Shown: positions 8,738 through 20,086 of the stretch, piece by piece | Layout of the letters: the number at the start of each line of letters is the position of its first letter | Numbering within the stretch: the first letter of the stretch is position 1 | NCBI RefSeq assembly: GCF_027579695.1 | Contig: NC_083592.1 | Span: 30,647,961-30,711,960 of the forward strand | Length of the DNA: 64,000 nt | DNA from: Neoarius graeffei | Lineage: Eukaryota > Chordata > Actinopteri > Siluriformes > Ariidae | Direction: 5' to 3' | Notes under the pieces: model-generated | Databases searched by the model: none | Told to the model about the DNA's origin: nothing | What the model saw: the letters and a program-made list of their open reading frames with translations, nothing else | Translations under genes and position numbers: made by a program

Positions 8738-10020
8738 CCAGTCATACACACCGCCTAGTGGTCAGTGTTAGTAATTACCAGTCATACACACCGCCTAGTG
8801 GTCAGTGTTAGTAATTACGTCATACACACCGCCTAGTGGTCAGTGTTAGTAATTACGTCATACACACCGCCTAGTGGTCAGTGTTAGTAATTACCAGTCA
8901 TACACACCGCCTAGTGATCAGTTAGTAATTACCAGTCATACACACCGCCTAGTGGCCAGTGTTAGTAATTACCAGTCATACACACCGCCTAGTGGCCAGT
9001 GTTAGTAATTACCAGTCATACACACCGCCTAGTGGTCAGTGTTAGTAATTACCAGTCATACACACCGCCTAGTGATCAGTTAGTAATTACCAGTCATACA
9101 CACCGCCTAGTGGCCAGTGTTAGTAATTATCAGTCATACACACCGCCTAGTGGCCAGTGTTAGTAATTACCAGTCATACACACCGCCTAGTGGTCAGTGT
9201 TAGTAATTACCAGTCATACACACCGCCTAGGCACGGTGGTGTAGTGGTTAGCGCTGTCGCCTCACAGCAAGAAGGTCCTGGGTTCGAGCCCCGGGGCCGG
9301 CGAGGGCCTTTCTGTGTGGAGTTTGCATGTTCTCCCCGTGTCCGCGTGGGTTTCCTCCGGGTGCTCCGGTTTCCCCCACAGTCCAAAGACATGCAGGTTA
9401 GGTTAACTGGTGACTCTAAATTGACCGTAGGTGTGAATGTGAGTGTGAATGGTTGTCTGTGTCTATGTGTCAGCCCTGTGATGACCTGGCGACTTGTCCA
9501 GGGTGTACCCCGCCTTTCGCCCGTAGTCAGCTGGGATAGGCTCCAGCTTGCCTGCGACCCTGTAGAAGGATAAAGCGGCTAGAGATAATGAGATGAGATG
9601 AGATGAGACACACCGCCTAGTGGCCAGTGTTAGTAATTACCAGTCATACACACCGCCTAGTGGTCAGTGTTAGTAATTACCAGTCATACACACCGCCTAG
9701 TGGCCAGTGTTAGTAATTACCAGTCATACACACCGCCTAGTGGTCAGTGTTAGTAATTACCAGTCATACACACCGCCTAGTGGCCAGTGTTAGTAATTAC
9801 CAGTCATACACACCGCCTAGTGGTCAGTGTTAGTAATTACCAGTCATACACACCGCCTAGTGGCCAGTGTTAGTAATTACCAGTCATACACACCGCCTAG
9901 TGGCCAGTGTTAGTAATTACCAGTCATACACACCGCCTAGTGGCCAGTGTTAGTAATTACGTCATACACGCCGCCTAGTGGCTAGTGTTAGTAATTACAG
10001 TCATACACACCACCTAGTAG
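8738..10020. repeat. 40-bp minisatellite, ~24 units, split by a V-SINE
   Basis: The unit contains CATACACACCGCCTAGTGG and GTGTTAGTAATTAC. About 13 copies lie before 9231 and 11 after 9607. Units differ at TGGTCAG, TGGCCAG and a shorter TGATCAG variant, and these variants follow a higher-order order (see findings). The array starts ~90 bp after the U6 terminator and ends in degenerate units at 9961-10020. Confidence 0.97.
9231..9607 (+). mobile_element. V-SINE inside the minisatellite
   Basis: Full-length tRNA-headed SINE: box A (GTAGTGGTTAGCGC), box B (GGTTCGAGCCC), the V-SINE core (GAGTTTGCATGTTCTCCCCG), the L2-like tail and a terminal AGATG repeat. It is flanked by ACACACCGCCTAG at 9218-9230 and 9608-9620. 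Because that string is part of the minisatellite unit, the 13-bp TSD keeps the array in register on both sides. Confidence 0.95.
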
Positions 10021-10536
10021 CCAGTGCCAGCCAGTAAAGAAATAAAACAAAAGAGGCTGGCTATGATATAAGAAAATTCTACAACCCAGAAACAGATGGG
10101 AGCTCCGCTTTTAGGTAGTGCCTAAATCTATATATTAATCTTAACCAGAGCCGGTCTCTGGAGTGCCTAAAATAATTATTGACATCTGCTTAAAGACAAA
10201 AAAAGACCAACTCTTGTTTTATTTTTTTGCAAATATCCACAACTTTCCCAAACTCTGACCTTTCCCATGATTCATTGCTGCGTCATAGCAGAAGCCGGGC
10301 TCTTTCTTCCCCTCCACTTCCTGTGTCCCAAATCGCTCACTCGTTCACTGCTCCCTACTCACTATATAGGGAATTACTATATAGAGGACAATATAGTGAG
10401 CTCATTGGTAAAATGAAAAAATGCTTTTGGGCGCTAGTCCGTCACGCTGGTATTTACATCATTACTGTCGCACAATTAAAACGTGCCAGATCAGTCGGCT
10501 GGTGGGTTTTCGAAATAATAAATACATGCATTTATT

Positions 10537-10984
10537 TTTTTCGCGGTCCGGTTTCCATCAAATCGTGCGCTCTGATTGGCTCGCGAGCAGTCCGGAATCC
10601 TACGATCCGGACCCCGGTTACAGACCTTTGGCGAGTCGCTCGTTCACAACAACAACAAACATAGTAGCAATTTTTTGTCAACATTTTTGTCACCTAGATC
10701 AGGGAAGTGATCTAGATCAAGTTTTCTTTTCAGAAAATTCCGAGCTGACGTAACTTGTCAAACAGGTTTCTGGCGAGCTTGCAGCAGGTTTGTTCTAAAT
10801 ATGGTTTCCCTTTCAGGCGCTCTCATTTTCTGATAGAATTTGGTAAAGAAAAAAATATATTATTTATCAGCTTAAGGTCGGTCCATATCACGAAATACCG
10901 ACCTCGGCCTTGGCCTCGGTCAGTATTTTCAAGGCCGAGGTCACAGTATTTCACGATACAGACCTCCCAGCTGGTAAATAATAT
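10537..10984. mobile_element. One-ended relative of the 7.3-kb composite element
   Basis: The right end is the 130-bp block seen at 7340-7483 (ends CAGCTGGTAAATAA). The left ~150 bp match the internal sequence at 7920-8060 in inverse orientation. The second end block is missing. Comparison with 19200-19270 shows the uninterrupted host sequence and so defines the insertion. Confidence 0.65.
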
Positions 10985-11111
10985 ATATGTATTTTTGTGA
11001 TAAATACACATTATACTGAGCGTATTTTCCACATTAATCAATACAAAGTACCTGCATCTTTCAGTTCTTTTAAATCAAGGCTGAATACTTTCTTCTTTGC
11101 CGCTGCCTTTT

Positions 11112-11474
11112 CATCTCATCTCATTATCTCTAGCCGCTTTATCCTGTTCTACAGGGTCGCAGGCAAGCTGGAGCCTATCCCAGCTGACTATGGGCGAAAG
11201 GCGGGGTACACCCTGGACAAGTTGCCAGGTCATCACAGGGCTGACACATAGACACAGACAACCATTCACACCTACGGTCAATTTAGAGTCACCAGTTAAC
11301 CTAACCTGCATGTCTTTGGACTGTGGGGGAAACCGGAGCACCCAGAGGAAACCCACGCGGACACGGGGAGAACATGCAAACTCCGCACAGAAAGGCCCTC
11401 GTCGGCCACGGGACTCAAACCCGGACCTTCTTGCTGTGAGGCGACAGCGCTAACCACTACACCACCATACCGCC
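11112..11474 (-). mobile_element. V-SINE, minus orientation
   Basis: Complete copy, tail at 11112 and tRNA-like head at 11474. Flanked by GCCGCTGCCTTTT (11099-11111) and GCCACTGCCTTTT (11475-11487), a 13-bp TSD with one mismatch. Confidence 0.93.
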
Positions 11475-11926
11475 GCCACTGCCTTTTATTAAAGCAAATT
11501 TGAGACTTTTAATTTGATTTCTTTCAGTGCAACCACAATGCATGATGGGATATATTGCTTTGGTTAGTGACCATCAGTTGTACACTACTTTTCGTGATGC
11601 ATTGTGGGATACTTTGAGTGCACGATATAGGGTGTAAATAATCCTCACTACTATATAGTGGGCAGCACTACAAAATGGTGTGCCCACTATATAGTGCCCT
11701 ATATAGTGAGTAGGGAGCGATTTCAGACACAGGGCGTTTTTTCATTTTACCAATGAGCTCACTATATAGTCCTCTATATAGTAATTCCCTACATAGGGAG
11801 TAGGGAGTAGTGAATGAGTGAGCAATTTTGGACACAGGGCAAAATGGTTACACGGGTCCGACGTGCTCTGTGGATAATACGATCAAAGTGCTCCATCCGT
11901 CTACCCTCATGGAATAGATAGATGAC

Positions 11927-12196
11927 ATGAAGTTGTGGCCGGATGTCAGCTATATTGACCTTGTCTATTATTTTATTCTTAGCGAGGGCGTTGATGGCGA
12001 GGAGCTAAGCAACTACAAAAGCACAGAGGCATACAATTATCTACACAGTAATAAAATTGGCAAAATTATGTGTAAAAGAGAAGGTGAGTTTGTTTGCTTA
12101 AAGGCTGAGGTTGAGCATAGCCAGAGCAACAAAAGAGAAATCCTGCAGTCATGCAGCAGCTACCATCTGGAAGGTTGGCTATGTCAGAGTAGAGTG
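11927..12196 (+). pseudogene. Fragment of a SWIM/YqaJ-type fish protein
   Basis: The frame starts MKLWPDVSYIDLVYYFI and contains ELSNYKSTEAYNYLHSNKIG and EFVCLKAEVEHSQSN. This order (WPD, YKS.EAYNYL, F..L.A.V.HSQ) is what I recall from the segment just N-terminal to the SWIM zinc finger in uncharacterised YqaJ-type proteins repeated in fish. The frame loses similarity after ~12140. A piece with the next segment of the same family lies at 29.5 kb. Only a fragment; no start or splice site can be fixed. Confidence 0.45.
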
Positions 12197-13870
12197 ACTG
12201 TATTATTGTATTGGTTTACTAATAATGTAGTGTTTATATATTGTAAGTCACTTTGGACAAATGCGTCTGCCAAATACCATATAGGCTCAATATGTACTGT
12301 ATACGTGTACCGTAGGCTCAAGAAGCATAGGTTAACTGTTTTACTGCAGATGTAAATGCTGTTAAACATTGGAAACAAAAAACATACCATACTTAAATAA
12401 TTCCTTGTCTATGTATTTGTCCAAGCTTCTTCAACTTTTTGACTACCCTAATCAGTCCAGATACTGGGTGGTATTTGTAAGTTATTTGTTTACACTAGTA
12501 CTTCAGCACTGGTTGCTCTTGCTTACTGAGGCTACATGCACTTAGTCGCTTTGAATAAAAATGTCAACTAAATGATGAATGTTTGAATAATGTACAATAT
12601 CTAAACAACAGTTACATAGAATTAATGTTGTTGATTCAGGTCCAAAATGAAGTGGTTAGTGGAAAGACAGGAATCGCATGTTACAGATGAGCAGTGTATG
12701 GTGCTGGACAACACGTCTTGTGAGTCCATTTTTTGTGCTCAAAACAGATTCCATTCATAAAATTGTTACGCTTTCGCGAGTTGTTTGTGCACCCGACGAC
12801 GGCTCACACTGAACCAGAAAAAGCCAAAATTTAAAAAGATGTTATCCTCTGATGAAAACATAGTTGTTGCAGCTAGTGCCGCTTGGCTATGTTCAGCTCC
12901 CTCAGCCATAACTGCTTGGATAAACTGGAAATCAAAGACCAGCATCCGGGAAAAGTGGGTGTCATGGCGACCCCCATTGTCGCTAGCAGGAAAGCCATGG
13001 ATAGTATAGCTTGTAACAGTCAGGGATGAGAATGAAAAATATTAAAAAAGTCTGAAAAAAGCCGGGGGTTTGGGGGCCGCAGGCACTCAGTGGGGCCCAA
13101 GGGCAGAGCCCCGGTGGGGGCCCAGGGGGCGGGAGCTAATGATTTTTGGCTATTTTTTTTTTTTACCCCAAAACCATTAATTTTATCAGCAAAAAGTTGC
13201 AATTTATTTGGAAATAAATTCCCCTTCTTGGTGGACTACCAGGTGAAAATGATTAATATGGTACAAGAGGCTTGTTTTTAATCAATTCACATTTGATGAT
13301 TTCAAAAAAATCAATGCACCTTTTAATATAAACGAGCTCTACAGTATTATATTTCTGCATTTTTGCTATTCATGTCTTTGAATACTCTAATCCTTTAAAA
13401 TGAAGTGCAAACCAGAAAAAAGTTCTATCCTATAATTCTCTTAAGCTTTCTTCTGATGTTATCATGGTAGCAGGCGGTCCTGCATATTAAGCAGGCAACA
13501 TTCAACATCACTTATCACTTCCCTTTCAACTGTTGTGTGTACTAACTAGGTTTTATCTGGACAGGATGTTGTGTAATGTAATACATATACCATATGGTCA
13601 ATCTGAAGATCGAAATGGTGATTTTGAATTAAAGAACAGGCATGTACAATTGGCATTACATATTGGAAATTTTTTTTAAATCAAAAACTATAAGTTCATC
13701 TCGGCCTAAAAAATTTGGGCAGACGCTCCCGCGTGGCACATGCCAGCAATTCCCCCCGTCCCCCTATGAAATGAGCAATAAGTAAGAGAGTTATACATGG
13801 TATCATACCTAAAATTTTATCAGAAATATAGATATGATACTATGATTCTCCCCAACATGCTACATTAGAT
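12197..13870. other. No intact gene; repeat tails and a G-rich repeat
   Basis: GTAAGTCACTTTGGACAAAT (from ~12244) and a second diverged copy at 12536-12575 match the conserved 3' tail of common teleost SINE/LINE families. At 13055-13140 there is a G/C-rich stretch (GGGGCCCAAGGGCAGAGCCC), a dispersed fish repeat whose class I cannot name. An open frame at 12785-13009 has no recognisable domain. Confidence 0.4.
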
Positions 13871-13880
13871 AGGCTAACCC

Positions 13881-14944
13881 CATAGACATATAAACATAGA
13901 CGCCGCATTGAGCTGGTGGCCCCGTTGCTGGGATACGTCAGAGTGTCCGCCATATTTGATGTGGCAAATCTTCCCCGTAAACCAATGCAAGTAAATGGAC
14001 TGAACTTCATAAAGCCCCTTTCTACAATAATATTTAACTCGATGCCTTTTATTCACCTATTAAGACACACACGTATATATTTGGGAAACAAACAGGCATC
14101 AAAACAACACATATAACTTTTAATGTGATGGTTATAAATAGTGTGCGAAATACCCTGTACACTGCAAACTAGCGACAGATACGCGATAGATAGCTCAGGT
14201 AAGCTAATCAGTCAGCATACCGCAGCAAGCTACCAAAACCTGAGGCCACAATAACCAACCTACAAGACTGAATATGATAAATGATGGAAATAGTGGAAAA
14301 ACTGGAAATAGTGAATGAAAATAAAAATTTACTGTTTTATTTATTGAGTCACCACACAGACCTACTCTCATTGAATAAAGTGAGCTGAATGACCGCCAAA
14401 CTGAGTTCGGCCAGGCTCTAACGTCATACCAAAACAAAATACATCACTGATTCCTTCACATTCAGAAAGGTTAAAAACATTCATCCTACGTTCAAAAACG
14501 TTCATCATAGTGTGGCACTGTATTCTCTAATTCTCACTGCTTATAACTATACACCTACCCGGTGGAGATGAGCTGGGAAACTGAAGACTGAAGGAACAGC
14601 TCCCTCTCTGATCCTGACTGTCTGACCTGTTCTGTCAAAATCCTTCATATTAGCCACAAAGTCAGAAAAATCTGTTCGTAAAATTACGTTATAATGACCA
14701 AATACAATGAAAAGTATTTTTCCAGTCTCACCTGTGAAAGGTAATCCCATGTGATCTCGTTTGGACGGTAAACCTGTTGGTACAGTTAAACGCAGCACAT
14801 GAATGAGGCATCTTTATTCTCGGCTACTGTCTAGACGCTATACCAGAGACGGTTGAAGAATCTCCACTTTGCCACATCCAATATGGCAGCGAGGATGACG
14901 TATGATTCTACGCAGAATGCGGCATCTATGTTTATATGTCTATG
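13881..14944. mobile_element. Non-autonomous MULE-like element with 9-bp TSD
   Basis: The ends are CATAGACATATAAACATAGA and its complement, and similarity continues inward for ~80 bp (ATGTGGCAAA blocks). Flanks are GGCTAACCC at 13872-13880 and 14945-14953, a perfect 9-bp TSD, as in Mutator-like elements. There is no transposase in the 1,064 bp; open frames inside are short and unlike known domains. A related end (CATAGACATCC) appears at 49643. Confidence 0.75.
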
Positions 14945-14985
14945 GGCTAACCCCATTTTTAAAAGATACACACATATATGACATG

Positions 14986-14992
<7 letters not shown>

Positions 14993-15047
<55 letters not shown>
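14993..15047. repeat. (AT)n(AC)n microsatellite
   Basis: AT tract running into an AC tract. Confidence 0.95.
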
Positions 15048-15049
15048 CA

Positions 15050-16235
15050 TGGCATTGATTCGTGCGATATACATTATAAATATAATGAATCATTGAACAG
15101 GCAAAATAATTTTTGACCTACCTTTGTGTTTTTTGGTGTATATGTGAAGTTTGATAGTCCTTGACCCTCTACTAGCGTAGTTTATCATGTCAGAACACAA
15201 TGAGCAAAGTACTTTTCCTGGGACGTCTATTTTCCGTATGTGATCAACGATGTCTGCAGCACCAGGTAGTCTGAGATGTCAGGGAACTCAACAGATGGAT
15301 AATTTTCCAGCTCATAATGAATGAATGAATAATTTTATTTAAAGACAATAAGTGGATCAGCAGAGCTTGTGGGGTCGTGCATGTACAGATACAAATAATT
15401 ACAAATACAAAAATAAAACTAAAAATAAACACAGTCTTAACCTTAAAATCTGTTGATTATCTGTTAATTATCTTTGCATTAAGTTAAATAATAGTATGTA
15501 TAACTATTGTCTTTGTATTTAGTTACTGCTACAATAGGATCAAAAATTATTCTACTAATGCCAAATTTAGCGAGTAAATTTTTCTTTCAGAGAAAAATCC
15601 TTCTCTGTTAGCGTGTAAGGATCTAATCCCATTGAGTGGTTTCTACATCCACTTCTTTTGAGTGTACTTCTTGATTTTAATAAGTTGCTTGGTTGCTGTA
15701 CACAAACATGGCAATAAGTTCTTGTGTTAATGGACCAAACTCCATTTTTGGATCATTAACCCCTTTTGACTGAGAACGCCCTGCATGCATGGTTTTATGT
15801 TGGCTTCTGGCACATCCATACAGTTTTAAATGCAATACCTACAATTAAAAACATCCATCCATTATTGTTTTAATTATAGGGAAGGTGACTGTGCCCATAA
15901 AACGCTCGCGTTTTGCTCATGTATGTCATGATGACCGCATTTTGATGACGCAGGAAGCGTCATCCCTGTTGACTGCCACTAGATGGCAGCAGCGAACAAG
16001 GAGAAATTTACTGGTTTGAAAAAATGTGATTAAATTAAGATAAAATGAACGTTCTTAGATTTAATTGTATGTAATTAAATATATCACATATGGAGTGTTA
16101 ATGTGACAAAATACAAAGAAACTGCACACAATTACCCCCATAACCACAAATACCCCTTCAGCTAGTTCACAAACACATCTCCAGAATTAATTGAATAGTT
16201 TGGTAAATAGTAAAGGTTAAAATATTATTTTTGGT
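15050..16235. other. No gene seen
   Basis: AT-rich unique-looking sequence with GAATGAATGAATGA near 15319. A CpG-bearing stretch at 15895-15990 includes CACTAGATGGCAGC, a CTCF-like core, but I cannot support a function from one motif. Confidence 0.4.
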
Positions 16236-16250
16236 AAAACTCTCATTTTA

Positions 16251-16626
16251 GGCGGCACGGTGGTGTAGTGGTTAGCGCTGTCGCCTCACAGCAAGAAGGT
16301 CCTGGGTTCGAGCCCCGTGGCTGGCGAGGGCCTTTCTGTGCGGAGTTTGCATGTTCTCCCCGTGTCTGCGTGGGTTTCCTCCGGGTGCTCCAGTTTCCCC
16401 CACAGTCCAAAGACATGCAGGTTAGGTTAACTGGTGACTCTAAATTGACCGTAGGTGTGAATGTGAGTGTGAATGATTGTCTGTGTCCATGTGTCAGCCC
16501 TGTGATGACCTGGCGACTTGTCCAGGGTGTACCCCGCCTTTCGCCCATAGTCAGCTGGGATAGGCTCCAGCTTGCCTGCGACCCTGTAGAAGGATAAAGC
16601 GGCTAGAGATAATATGATGAGATGAG
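16251..16626 (+). mobile_element. V-SINE
   Basis: Full-length copy with box A, box B, core and tail. Flanks AAAACTCTCATTTTA (16236-16250) and AAAACTCTCACTTTA (16627-16641) form a 15-bp TSD with one mismatch. Confidence 0.95.
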
Positions 16627-16641
16627 AAAACTCTCACTTTA

Positions 16642-17214
16642 TTTGAAACAAAAAACCTAAGCTTGCATGTCAGAGAGATTGCTGTAAAAGTAATGTCCAT
16701 CAGATTGCTTTCTGATGGAGTTAAACGGAGCTTGGTCCAGAAGCCGAATTATGGCACTTGAGAAGGGGCCATATATGCCAAGCTCACTAAAAACAACAGA
16801 AACTCAACTGAAATTATTTTGTTGCAGTTTTCTTTTAGTTGTAGTTGTTGTGAAATCAATTAATAAATGTTATATCTTCTAAGCCCTGTCTTTTAACTGA
16901 CCAAACAGTTGTTGCAACATCTGTAAAGATGAAAACTGCATTCAATTTTAATGCATTTCATTTTTAAACCTAATTTTTTTTAGCTTTAGCATGCATCCCA
17001 TCATCATCATCATCATTCCATCTCCTGTCTGTCAGAGTAATTAAACTTCAGACCTCATGTCACAGCACTAACAGCTAGATGAACAAACTGACTCAGTTTA
17101 ATATTTTGATGGATAATTCTCTCAGGCACATGGACTGCTGGTATTATTTTTATTTAACATGATAAAATGTAAACTTTTAGTTCAGTTGCACAGTCTGAAT
17201 ACTTCTCTGAATGT
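16642..17214. other. No gene seen
   Basis: Unique-looking AT-rich sequence with a short CATCAT tract at 17000-17018. No coding or RNA signal found. Confidence 0.4.
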
Positions 17215-17437
17215 ATAGTGAGAATTATTACACCCTATATAATGGACTCATAGTATCCCACAATACTACTATCCCACTACTACTATCCCACTACTTTGTG
17301 AAAAGTAGTGTACAACCGATGGTCTCTAATCAAGCAATATATACCATCGTGCATTGGAGTCACACTGTAAGAATAGCAATAATATTGTAGGGTGTTGGGG
17401 GTGAATTGACAGAGGAAGAAAAACATTATAAATGGAC

Positions 17438-18264
17438 TTCTTCTTCTTCACGCTGTTTTCCTTTATGTGGAGGGGTCAGCGACATGAATTATCTTCCTCC
17501 ATTTCTTTCTGTCCAGTGCATCTCCCTCTTGCGGTCTCTGCTCCTTCATATCATCCCTCACACAGTCTCTCCACCTTCTCCGCTGTCTTCCTCTGCTCCT
17601 TGTTCCTCGTTCAATTTTGATGACTTGGTCTTTCATGTTCTTATCCAGGATGATACCAACGCCATTTCTTCTAGTATCGCTTCCAACAGTTTGAAACCTC
17701 CTCCAATCTCTCTTGCACTCTGACCTTTCCATTTGGTCCCTTGGACACACATAATGTTAATTCTCCTTCTCTCCATAACGTTGACAAGCTCTCTTCCCTT
17801 ATCTATCATGGAAGAGACATTCCATGTGGCAATTCTTAAACGTCTTTCTGTCTCTTGCCCACTTCTCACACCACAGGGGGCAGGGCTGTGGTGCGCGTCA
17901 CCTCCGGGGGATGCCCTAGCCATACACTGAAACTCACAAGGACACATATTCATGTAAATAAGGAGTGGTGCTAGGGTTTTACTGCGGGATGCCCTTCCTG
18001 ACACAAACCACAGTTGTAGATGGTGGGCCTAGCCTTTGATCCTCAAGACCGGCTTGCAAGGCAGCAAGTAGGTTCAGTTTAAATGACATGCCCAGGTCAG
18101 CTATTTAAGCCATAGTTGGCACCCTTGGCAGGTACTACCACTCCGGGTCAGAGTGGGCCTGGGAGCAAATGGCAGCTAAGGGGATAACTCCACATTCCCC
18201 ACAACCCCAGCTATCCCTAACTGAGGCCTTGCCACCAGATGCATTTTAATGTCATACCCAGGAC
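17438..18264 (-). mobile_element. RTE-like LINE lacking its RT domain, with 15-bp TSD
   Basis: On the minus strand the 5' part encodes the start of an AP endonuclease (LRIATWNVSSMIDKGRELVN, GTKWKG, then NGVGIILDKNMKDQV in another frame). It then passes at about 17610 to the C-terminal tail (RWRDCVRDDMKEQ, DALDRKKWRKIIHVADP). The rest of the endonuclease and the entire reverse transcriptase are missing. The 827-bp unit is flanked by a perfect ACATTATAAATGGAC (17423-17437 and 18265-18279). Both termini are present, so it is an internally deleted rather than 5'-truncated insertion. Confidence 0.85.
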
Positions 18265-18366
18265 ACATTATAAATGGACATTCAAGTACAATTAAAATTA
18301 GTAAAAGAATGGAAAAAAGCTAAAATATCATAAGACAGATAAAATACAAAAATAAAAGTTAGAGTG

Positions 18367-19051
18367 CCATACATGTCAACCTTATAACCAACCTCCAAAA
18401 TCCATATTTCCCTTATAAAATCCTTATAAGATGCAAATTTAAATAATTTACCTAAAATTTGAATGATAATTAACAATGATATATCCAAGTTACTTTTTAT
18501 TCAATATTAATAACAATAAACCTTCAGAATGAATACAAAGCTCCAATGTTTGACAAAAACACAAAGTGTCACTCTAATGTTCTGAATTGTACTCCATGAC
18601 AGCTTTTTTTAGCAGTCTGCACCAATACCTCACTAGGCTGCATGTCACAGCAAGTGTCTGTGTTGATCTTGCCGGAGTGCCCATTCAGAATCTTTTCAGT
18701 CGCGAGTGAAAGTCGCTCAGGTGGAAATACGCGTTTCGAACAAAATGTTACTTCACGGTTGCCGGGATTCTCGCAATGCGGTGTGCGCATGATCAGAAGT
18801 GGAACGAAGTCTCGCTACCACAAGATAACGCGCGATTTCATAAGACTCTTTACTGGCTGTTTGTGCTTTCTGTGGTGTACAGTACGTTTGTAAATGTTAT
18901 GCGCTCTTTTATCATCGTGGGAATTGATTATAGCTCTAAATAAATATTGAAGTTTTTTAAAGAATCTGTATAACTTTATTTGTACGCCCGTATACTACAT
19001 TTATTGAATCAAATCCGTATAAAATACGGACATTCCGTATTGACATGTATG
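18367..19051. mobile_element. Non-autonomous TIR element, CCATACATGTCAA ends
   Basis: The terminal 13 bp CCATACATGTCAA are repeated inverted at 19039-19051. The inner part near the right end has TCCGTATAAAATACGGA. A 73-codon open frame on the minus strand (18569-18790) has no domain I recognise. No clear TSD; AGTG occurs on both sides but is short. Confidence 0.6.
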
Positions 19052-19445
19052 GAGTGCAGAGCAAGGAATTAATCAAAATCCTCAAATTTGATTTTAATAA
19101 AAGGCAGCGGCAAAGAAGAAAGTATTCAGCCTTGATTTAAAAGAACTGAAAGATGCAGCAGACACAAAGTACTTTATATTTATTAATGTGGGAAATACGC
19201 TCAGTATAATATGCATTTATCACAAAAATACATGCATGTATTTATTATTTTGAAAACCCACCAGCTGACTGATCTGGCACGTTTTAATTTTGCAACAGTA
19301 ATGACGTAAATAATGGCGCGGCGGAGTAGTGTCCGAAAGTGTTTTTTTCCCCCCTTCATTTTACCAATGAGCTCAGTATAGTCCTCTATTCCCTAGATAG
19401 TGAGTAGGGAGTAGTGAATGAGTGAGTGATTTTGGACACAGTTTA

Positions 19446-19735
19446 AGTTTTCTATAATTTTTATTTTCATTTTTTTTACCACAGTTTCTGCTTTGTTTTC
19501 ACCTTCTTTGTATAGATTGCAATTTTGCAATAAAGGTGGAATAAGCTCTGACAGGATTTATCTTGGTTTCATTTTTTATCACAAAAAAACCCTGCCATTT
19601 TAGCAGCGGTGTGTAGACTTTCATATCTACTGTATATTACACTTAAACCTAATCTGGACACTGATGCTTGGATCCTGATGTCTTTTTCATGTTACATTTA
19701 AATATGGTTGTGTTCATTGTGTTAAAAAAAATTTA
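19446..19735. other. No gene seen
   Basis: AT-rich sequence between the TIR element and a V-SINE. Nothing recognisable. Confidence 0.4.
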
Positions 19736-19748
19736 CATGTAAACAGCT

Positions 19749-20065
19749 GGCGGCACAGTGGTGTAGTGGTTAGCACTGTCGCCTCACAGCAAGAAGGTCT
19801 GGGTTCGAGCCCTGTAGCTGATGAGGGCTTTTCTGTGGGGAGTTTGTGTGTTGTCTGTGTGGGTTTCCTCTGGGTGCTCTGGTTTCCCCCAAAGACATGC
19901 AGGTTAGGTTAACTGGTGACTCTAATTTGTGTGTGTCAGCCCTGCAATAACCTGGTGACTTGTGTACTTGGTGTACCCTGCCTCTCACCCATAGTCAGCT
20001 GGGATAGGCTCCAGCTTGCCTGTGACCCTGTAGAACAGGATAAAGTGGCTAGAGATGATGAGATG
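19749..20065 (+). mobile_element. V-SINE, diverged
   Basis: Head, shortened core and tail are recognisable but carry several deletions, so it is older than most copies here. ATGTAAACAGC occurs just before it (from ~19737) and just after it (20063-20073), the probable TSD. Confidence 0.88.
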
Positions 20066-20086
20066 TAAACAGCCCACTGTTGTGAT

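Larger units (their letters stand above)
10319..11842. mobile_element. Non-autonomous TIR element with two nested insertions
   Basis: Terminal inverted repeats of ~100 bp (10321-10424 and 11739-11841) share CTCCCTACTCACTATATAG and ATGAGCTCATTGGT-type blocks. A second, inner end-like block occurs at 11640-11737 (ending CAGACACAGGG). No transposase is visible. Two later insertions lie inside, at 10537-10984 and 11112-11474. A reversed relative is spread over 17215-19445 and lacks both insertions, so it serves as an empty-site reference. Confidence 0.7.
17215..19445. mobile_element. Reversed, interrupted copy of the 10.3-kb TIR element
   Basis: 17215-17345 matches the complement of about 11560-11660. 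19068-19330 matches the complement of 10430-10520 plus 10985-11100. 19350-19445 matches the complement of the left end (CCAATGAGCTC through AATGAGTGAG). About 1.7 kb of other elements separates the two parts. This copy lacks the V-SINE and the composite element found in the 10.3-kb copy. Confidence 0.6.

Noticed and set aside
9157-9573. Long open frames through V-SINE copies (here and at 11.1, 16.3, 23.5, 24.6, 29.9, 32.2 and 53.2 kb)
   Set aside because: The same frame recurs in every copy because the SINE is non-coding with few stops; the peptides (HANSTQKGPRRPRGSNPG type) are translations of the SINE core.
8738-10020. Regular ~40-bp repeats resembling a CRISPR array
   Set aside because: Whole units repeat with no unique spacers, in a fish genome; it is a minisatellite.
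12785-13009. 74-codon frame as a gene
   Set aside because: No recognisable domain, no supporting splice sites, and a dispersed repeat follows directly.
15960-15990. CACTAGATGGCAGC as a CTCF insulator site
   Set aside because: One motif by eye is not enough; there is no flanking evidence of an insulator.
18569-18790. 73-codon minus frame in the CCATACATGTCAA element
   Set aside because: Unlike any transposase or domain I know; it cannot be told from chance in 690 bp.
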